Assembly: GCA_018700215.1 (NCBI GenBank)
Contig: JABIST010000137.1
Coordinates: 1-10,617, forward strand
Origin: Dehalococcoidia bacterium
GTDB lineage: Bacteria > Chloroflexota > Dehalococcoidia > UBA2979
Reading direction: 5' to 3'
Length of the DNA stretch: 10,617 bases
Shown here: piece after piece, positions 6,799 to 10,617 of the stretch
Layout: the number at the start of each line of letters is the position of its first letter
Numbering within the stretch: position 1 is the first letter of the stretch
Translations under genes and position numbers: made by a program
The notes under the pieces: model-generated
What the model was told of the DNA's origin: nothing
The model's database searches: none
What the model saw: only the letters and a program-made list of their open reading frames with translations

Positions 6799-7586
6799 CC
6801 GCTGGATGCTGGGATCACCACGTCACCCGCGGAGATCTCGTGCATGCGCCCGTTCTCCTCGCGAACGATCAGCTCCCCGCGCGCCCCGAGGTCGACCGCG
6901 ACGCCCATCAGCGGTCCGTTCGAGAGGTTCACGGTCACCCGCTGCCCCAGCGTGGCCAGTTTGGCACGCCAGTCATCCAGCACCCGTTGCGGCTCGTCGT
7001 CCACCTGCGCCAACCGCGGCTCCAGTGCGTTCGCCAGCGCGGCCAGCAGCTCCTCGGTGCTCGGCAGACCGCCGCCCAGCTCTTCCAGGTTGGTCGCAAT
7101 CGCTGCAATTGCCGGCGGCAGCACAGGATTTGGTCGCCGGTTCACACCGATCCCAAGGAAGACGTCCATCTCCCCGTCGCGTGTGCGCGCCTCGGCCAGG
7201 ATCCCGCACAGCTTCTTGCCGTCGTGCATCACGTCGTTCGGCCACTTGAACTCCAGATCCACGCCGGAGACGGTCTGTGCCGCCTCCGCCACCGCGAGAG
7301 CGGCGGCGAGCGTGATCATCGGAGCGTTCGGTGCGACGCGCGGCTTGATGTAGAACGTGACGTACAGACCCAGATTCGGATCCGAGACCCACTGCCGCCC
7401 CAGCCGACCTCGGCCGCTCAGCTGCTGTCCCGCGACGCAGGCGAAGCCCGCCTCGACCGTCGGTTCGTCAGTGACGAGGTCTCGCGCATCATCCATCGTC
7501 GAACTCGTCGACTCGCGATATTCGACGCGCGTGCCGAGTTGCTGCGTGGTCAGGAGTTCGCGATAGCGCTTGAAATTGAAAGGCAT
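6795..7586 (-). CDS. birA: Biotin--[biotin carboxyl-carrier protein] ligase, class I (no HTH)
   Basis: Activates biotin with ATP and attaches it to the carrier lysine of acetyl-CoA and related carboxylases. From ATG 7586 it has 263 residues: ESTSSTMDDAR (25-35), the biotinyl-AMP loop SGRGRLGRQW (57-66), KWPNDVM (114-120), GKKLCGILAEAR (123-134), GIGVNR (145-150) and a C-terminal SH3-like segment, DLGARGELIV...ISAGDVVI (232-258). The chain begins directly at the catalytic domain, so there is no winged-helix repressor domain as in E. coli BirA. AAGGAG lies 3 nt before this ATG. An in-frame extension upstream runs through the terminator hairpin at 7626-7661 and is rejected. The gene is preceded by its own leader region and followed 33 nt later by the his leader. 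Confidence 0.93.
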   Translation of the reverse strand: MPFNFKRYRELLTTQQLGTRVEYRESTSSTMDDARDLVTDEPTVEAGFACVAGQQLSGRGRLGRQWVSDPNLGLYVTFYIKPRVAPNAPMITLAAALAVAEAAQTVSGVDLEFKWPNDVMHDGKKLCGILAEARTRDGEMDVFLGIGVNRRPNPVLPPAIAAIATNLEELGGGLPSTEELLAALANALEPRLAQVDDEPQRVLDDWRAKLATLGQRVTVNLSNGPLMGVAVDLGARGELIVREENGRMHEISAGDVVIPASSG

Positions 7587-7625
7587 ATGCTCCTTGCACC
7601 GGATCGTCGGAAGCATACGCCGGGC

Positions 7626-7661
7626 AAAGAAAAGGGCCCACCGGCATTGGCCAGTGAGCCC
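7626..7661 (-). terminator. Intrinsic terminator upstream of birA (possible attenuator)
   Basis: On the minus strand GGGCTCACTGGC (7661-7650) and GCCGGTGGGCCC (7645-7634) form a 12-bp stem including two G-U pairs, with a CAAT loop, followed by TTTTCTTT (7633-7626). It sits 40 nt before the birA start and 26 nt after the stop of a short ORF. It is therefore inside the birA leader, about 200 nt beyond the aminotransferase stop, rather than at that gene's end. A smaller CCCC/GGGG hairpin (7684-7681 with 7672-7669) precedes it. Confidence 0.75.
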
Positions 7662-7687
7662 GTAAAGTCCCCATAGGACAGGGGTTG

Positions 7688-7756
7688 TTAGGTCGAAATC
7701 ACCTCCAAGATGCTCCGACCCTCCGTGTCGCAATGGCGACTACAATCAACATCCAT
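7688..7756 (-). CDS. Candidate leader peptide upstream of birA, 22 codons
   Basis: A short ORF from ATG 7756 to TAA 7688, encoding 22 residues that begin MDVDCSRHCDTEGR and end SILEVIST. AAAGGGGG (minus strand) lies 8 nt before this ATG, a strong ribosome site. An ATG two codons earlier (7762) is in frame but only 2 nt from the site. The ORF follows a candidate promoter and precedes a terminator hairpin, the layout of a regulatory leader peptide. No single amino acid dominates: two Cys codons early, and Ile/Leu/Val/Ile near the end. A second Shine-Dalgarno-like run, GGAGGTGAT, lies inside its last codons. It is not a recognised family, and translation is inferred only from the ribosome site and context. 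Confidence 0.5.
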   Translation of the reverse strand: MDVDCSRHCDTEGRSILEVIST

Positions 7757-7776
7757 GCGCATCACCCCCTTTCCTG

Positions 7777-7812
7777 AGATCGACAATAACGATCTGGGGG
7801 TAAGCGCGTCAA
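7777..7812 (-). promoter_or_regulatory. Candidate birA-leader promoter with dyad over the -10
   Basis: TTGACG (7812-7807) and TATTGT (7788-7783) are 18 nt apart, a plausible -35/-10 pair; initiation would fall near 7776, just before the leader ORF's ribosome site. The -10 is centred in a perfect dyad, AGATCGTTATTGTCGATCT (7795-7777: 6-bp arms, 7-nt centre), which looks like an operator for a dimeric regulator. Flanking CCCCC and GGGGG runs (7800-7796 and 7769-7765) extend the symmetry loosely. No regulator is identified. Confidence 0.45.
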
Positions 7813-7856
7813 ATCGATGAGCAAGGTGATCAGTAGTCGCCCTGCCGGGGCTGCAC

Positions 7857-9215
7857 CTAGTCCCCTGTCACGGCCCTCACTGCAGCCTCCGCAGCACCCA
7901 CAATCTGGTCGATCTCCTCGGCGTTCACCACCAGTGGCGGCGCCATCAGCAGCTCGTCGTTGATGATCCGAGGAATCACGCTGCCCTCGTCGCGCATGTG
8001 CGCCATCACCTTCGCGCCGTGGCCTTCGGCAACGTCGTAAGCCTCGCCGGTTCCGGCGTCCTTGACGATCGAGATGCCCGCCATCAGCCCGAGCCGGCGG
8101 ATGTTTGTCACGTGCGGGTGGCCATCGAAGGCTGCGTGCAGCTTCTCGCCGAGGCGCTGGCCCATCCGATCCGCGTTCCCAACCAGGTCTTCGTCTTCCA
8201 TGATCTGGAGGTTTCGCAGACCCACCGCCGCCGCCGTCGGGTGCGCGCTGTTCGTGTAGCCGTGCATGAACTTCGCGTCCGCCGGCAAGTTCTTCATCGT
8301 CTCCGCGATCTTGTCGCTCACGATGAACGCGCCCATCGGGATGTACGCCGACGTGATCGCCTTGGCGATCGAAACGATGTCTGGCTGCACCCCCCAGTGC
8401 TCAAGTGCAAACCACTTGCCGGTCCGCCCGAAGCCGGTGATCACTTCATCGACGATCAGGAGCACCTCGTACTTGTCGCAGATCTCGCGGATGTGCGGGA
8501 AGTAGTCGTCCGAAGGCGTGAAGATGCCGCCAGCGCCCTTCACCGGCTCGGCGATGAACGCCGCTACCGTCTCTGGCCCTTCGCGCAGGATCGCCTCTTC
8601 CAGCCACTCCGCCGTCTCGCCGTCAGTGTTCGGCTCGTCCGCGCTCTCCGGATTCGAGGGCGGCGCGGTGTGGCTGATGTTCGGCATCAGCGGGCCGAAG
8701 TACTTCCAGAACGGCGGCAGCCCAGTCATCGAGGCGGTCGCCAGCGTGCTGCCGTGGTACGACCGAGGTCGCGAGATCAGCTTCACCTTGTCGTGGCGCC
8801 CCTGCAGGTTCCAGTAGAAGCGCGCCATCTTGAATGCGCCCTCGTTCGACTCACCGCCCGAGTTGGTGAAGAACAGCGCCTCCATGTTGTCGTAGCAAAG
8901 GTCCACCACCTTGGTCGCAAGCTGAATCGCCGGCACGTTCGAGAAGCCGTTGTAACCGTTGGCGAACGCCACCTTCCGCATCTGCGTCGCGGCAGCCTCC
9001 GCCAGCTCCTCGCGACCGTGCCCAACTGCAACGTTCCACAGCGACGACAGCCCATCGATGTAGCTGCGCCCTCGCACGTCGGTCAGCCACACGCCCTTGC
9101 CGCTTTCGAAGATCAGCGGCTGCTCGTGCTGCGGCGCGTAGTGCTGCGAATGCAGCAGGTGCGCGCGGTCGTCTTCCACCAATTGTGCGATCGTCTGTTC
9201 GTCCAGAACTGTCAT
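7857..9215 (-). CDS. Class III PLP-dependent aminotransferase (omega-amino acid/diamine type)
   Basis: Transfers an amino group, usually from an omega-amino acid, diamine or related amine, to a keto acid such as pyruvate; the exact substrate cannot be read from sequence. From ATG 9215 it has 452 residues, normal for the family. Motifs: YIDGLSSLWNVAVGHG (about 52-67), TNSGGESNE (117-125, phosphate-binding), SYHGSTLAT, AFIAEPVKGAGG (about 219-230), VDEVITGFGRTG (255-266, Asp256 for the PLP nitrogen), SIAKAITSAYIPMGA (about 282-296, Lys285 for the Schiff base) and the HGYT-S-HP turn. Relatives act on putrescine, taurine, beta-alanine and similar amines. GGGGAG lies close before the ATG. A TTG-started extension to 9287 adds unconserved residues and is not favoured. 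It stands alone between murE and the birA leader, so context does not suggest a pathway. Confidence 0.88.
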   Translation of the reverse strand: MTVLDEQTIAQLVEDDRAHLLHSQHYAPQHEQPLIFESGKGVWLTDVRGRSYIDGLSSLWNVAVGHGREELAEAAATQMRKVAFANGYNGFSNVPAIQLATKVVDLCYDNMEALFFTNSGGESNEGAFKMARFYWNLQGRHDKVKLISRPRSYHGSTLATASMTGLPPFWKYFGPLMPNISHTAPPSNPESADEPNTDGETAEWLEEAILREGPETVAAFIAEPVKGAGGIFTPSDDYFPHIREICDKYEVLLIVDEVITGFGRTGKWFALEHWGVQPDIVSIAKAITSAYIPMGAFIVSDKIAETMKNLPADAKFMHGYTNSAHPTAAAVGLRNLQIMEDEDLVGNADRMGQRLGEKLHAAFDGHPHVTNIRRLGLMAGISIVKDAGTGEAYDVAEGHGAKVMAHMRDEGSVIPRIINDELLMAPPLVVNAEEIDQIVGAAEAAVRAVTGD

Positions 9216-9256
9216 GGCTCCCCGCCCTCTGTGCTTGCTGATTGGAGGTGAATCGC

Positions 9257-9287
9257 AGGCTACCGCAGCGCCGCCGTTCGAGGACAA
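9257..9287 (-). promoter_or_regulatory. Weak candidate promoter for the aminotransferase
   Basis: In the 88-bp gap after murE, TTGTCC (9287-9282) and TAGCCT (9262-9257) lie 19 nt apart, a loose -35/-10 match. There is no terminator hairpin in the gap, so transcription could also continue from murE. Confidence 0.25.
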
Positions 9288-9303
9288 TCGGGGCCGTCGA
9301 TGT

Positions 9304-10617
9304 CTACCCGAATCGCTGCGAGATGAGCTCCCGCGTCACCTCGCGGTCATCCCACGGCTGCGTCCCGCTTGCACGTTCGATGCTGCGCTCGTGCCCCTTG
9401 CCGGCGATTAGCACCAGGTCCCCCGCCTCCGCCAGCGCCAACGCCCGATCGATCGCCTCGCGCCGATCCAGCACCCGCTCGAACTGCTCGCCCTCCACCG
9501 CGCCGCCCGCCGTCATCGCGATCGCGATCTCCGCGATGATCGCCTCGGACCGCTCACTGCGCGGGTCTTCTTCCGTCAGCACCGTGTAGTCCGCCAGCTC
9601 CGCCGCAACGCCGCCCAGTCCTGACCGCCGATCAGGGGAACGTTCCCCCGCGCAGCCGAACAGCACAATCAGCCGCCCACCAACCACCGGGCGCAGCGTC
9701 TCTAGGACCAGTCGCATCGCCTCCGGCGTGTGCGCGTAGTCCACGATCACGTCGAACGGTGCACCGCTGATCGGCTCCATCCGGCCTGGTACACCTCGGC
9801 AGGCCGCCACCCCGGCTGCCAGCGCCTCGATCTGCAACCCGAGCGCCGCTCCCGCCGTGATCGCCGCCGTGGCATTCGAGACGTTGAAGCGTCCCGGCAG
9901 CCGCACACTCGCTTCAATGCTGTCGTCACCCGCCGTCAGCGTGAACGTCGAACCGTCGGACCACTCCATCAGCTCGTCGGTCTGCACGTCGGCGCTGTCG
10001 TTCTCGATGCCGTACGTCACCACCCTCGCCCGCGTCCGATCGGCGAAGTACTGCCAGCTTTGGTCATCGGCGTTCAGCACCGCCGTGCGCTGTGGCGCCC
10101 CGTGCGGCTGGTCGTTCAGCATCTCGAACAGCACGCCCTTCGCCTTCCGGTACTCCTCGAACGTTCCGTGGAAGTCGAGGTGATCCGGGCTCAGATTCGT
10201 GAACACGCCCACATCGAACGTGCACCCATCCAGCCGATGCAGCGCAAGGCCGTGCGAGGTGGCCTCGACGATCGCGTGTGTGCAGCCCGCTTCCACCATG
10301 TCGCCCAGCAGCCGCTGCACAGTCGGTGCCTCCTGCGTCGTCAGCCTGATATCCAGCGGCACCGCCTCGCCCGCGATCCGTGTTTCGATCGTCGAGAGCA
10401 GCCCGCACTTCAATCCGGCCATCTCCAGCCCCGCCAGCGTCAGAAACGCCGTCGTCGACTTCCCGTCCGTCCCGGTGATTCCAATCACCGTCAGCGTCCG
10501 CCCCGGGTAGCCCTCGTGCGCCGCAGCCACCGCCGCCATCACCGCCCGAGGATCACGAACCCCGACCACCGGCACGCCGAGGTCGCTCAGCTCCTCGACC
10601 CGCTCGCCCGACGCCAC
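9304..10617 (-). CDS. murE: UDP-N-acetylmuramyl-tripeptide synthetase (MurE-type Mur ligase), N-terminus cut by window
   Basis: ATP-dependent cytoplasmic ligase that adds the third amino acid to UDP-MurNAc-L-Ala-D-Glu in peptidoglycan synthesis. 437 codons are visible; roughly 50 residues of the N-terminal domain lie beyond the right edge, and the first GTG in view is probably internal. Motifs by visible residue: P-loop GTDGKSTT (49-56), EATSHGL (118-124), TNLSPDHLDFHGTFEEY (140-156) with the Lys160 region (KAK) that is carbamylated in the family, NADD (182-185), GRFNVSNATAA (242-252), VPGRMEPI (276-283), VDYAHTPEAM (292-301), GCAGERSPDRR (321-331), EEDPRSE (349-355), IAGKGHE (404-410) and DDREV (423-427). 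SHGL and DHLDFHG distinguish MurE from MurC, MurD and MurF. The third-residue motif is EDPR rather than the DNPR of diaminopimelate-adding enzymes; the conserved Arg suggests a diamino acid, but which one is uncertain. Confidence 0.93.
   Translation of the reverse strand: MASGERVEELSDLGVPVVGVRDPRAVMAAVAAAHEGYPGRTLTVIGITGTDGKSTTAFLTLAGLEMAGLKCGLLSTIETRIAGEAVPLDIRLTTQEAPTVQRLLGDMVEAGCTHAIVEATSHGLALHRLDGCTFDVGVFTNLSPDHLDFHGTFEEYRKAKGVLFEMLNDQPHGAPQRTAVLNADDQSWQYFADRTRARVVTYGIENDSADVQTDELMEWSDGSTFTLTAGDDSIEASVRLPGRFNVSNATAAITAGAALGLQIEALAAGVAACRGVPGRMEPISGAPFDVIVDYAHTPEAMRLVLETLRPVVGGRLIVLFGCAGERSPDRRSGLGGVAAELADYTVLTEEDPRSERSEAIIAEIAIAMTAGGAVEGEQFERVLDRREAIDRALALAEAGDLVLIAGKGHERSIERASGTQPWDDREVTRELISQRFG

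Noticed and set aside
7587..7733. TTG-started N-terminal extension of BirA by 49 residues
   Set aside because: The extension reads through the small hairpin and the 12-bp terminator stem and overlaps the leader ORF in another frame. It resembles no BirA N-terminus, and ATG 7586 begins at the conserved domain with AAGGAG just before it.
7998..9251. Long plus-strand open frame of 417 codons opposite the aminotransferase
   Set aside because: Composition is His/Arg/Val-rich with no motifs; it mirrors the codon structure of the well-supported minus-strand aminotransferase.
9216..9287. TTG-started extension of the aminotransferase by 24 residues
   Set aside because: The added residues are unconserved in character and occupy the only intergenic space after murE; ATG 9215 has a purine-rich ribosome site and starts near the expected family N-terminus.
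1..10617. Search for CRISPR arrays, tRNA or rRNA genes, insertion sequences, phage or defence genes
   Set aside because: No regularly spaced repeats, tRNA-like or rRNA-like stretches, transposase motifs or terminal repeats were seen; coding is almost continuous metabolic genes on one strand.

Overview
The window is GC-rich, tightly packed bacterial DNA, and every gene I can support lies on the minus strand, so transcription runs from high to low coordinates. Several traits would fit a high-GC Chloroflexota-type bacterium: a HisZ-dependent histidine pathway, a zinc-dependent phospholipase C-like protein typical of environmental lineages, GTG starts with 4-8 nt overlaps, and a class I BirA without a DNA-binding domain. 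No rRNA or other phylogenetic marker is present, so that placement is tentative.

In transcription order: the right end (10617-9304) holds a murE-type Mur ligase cut by the window edge. Next is a class III PLP aminotransferase (9215-7857). The 270-bp gap that follows (7856-7587) contains a candidate promoter with a dyad over its -10, a 22-24 codon upstream ORF with a strong Shine-Dalgarno sequence, and a 12-bp terminator hairpin, all ahead of a biotin-protein ligase gene (birA, 7586-6795).

Right after birA, the 239-bp gap 6794-6556 holds what I read as a complete histidine attenuator. It has a 28-codon leader peptide with five His in ten codons (6761-6675), three mutually exclusive pairing segments, and an intrinsic terminator followed by six U. 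It controls a coupled cluster hisZ - hisG - PLC-like gene - hisD - hisC - hisB, followed 22 nt later by a pyroglutamyl-peptidase gene (pcp) cut by the left edge. Junctions are 4-nt GTGA overlaps, a TGATG overlap, an 8-nt overlap and a 12-nt gap, which implies one mRNA with translational coupling.

The cluster covers the first pathway step (HisG plus its regulatory subunit HisZ), the IGP dehydratase (HisB), the aminotransferase (HisC) and the dehydrogenase (HisD). hisI/E, hisA, hisH, hisF and a histidinol-phosphate phosphatase are not visible. The most unusual features are the his attenuator, a HisG that is a tandem duplication of the catalytic domain (473 aa) with a degenerate PRPP loop in the first copy, the metal-dependent hydrolase inside the his operon, and the leader-ORF/terminator arrangement upstream of birA.
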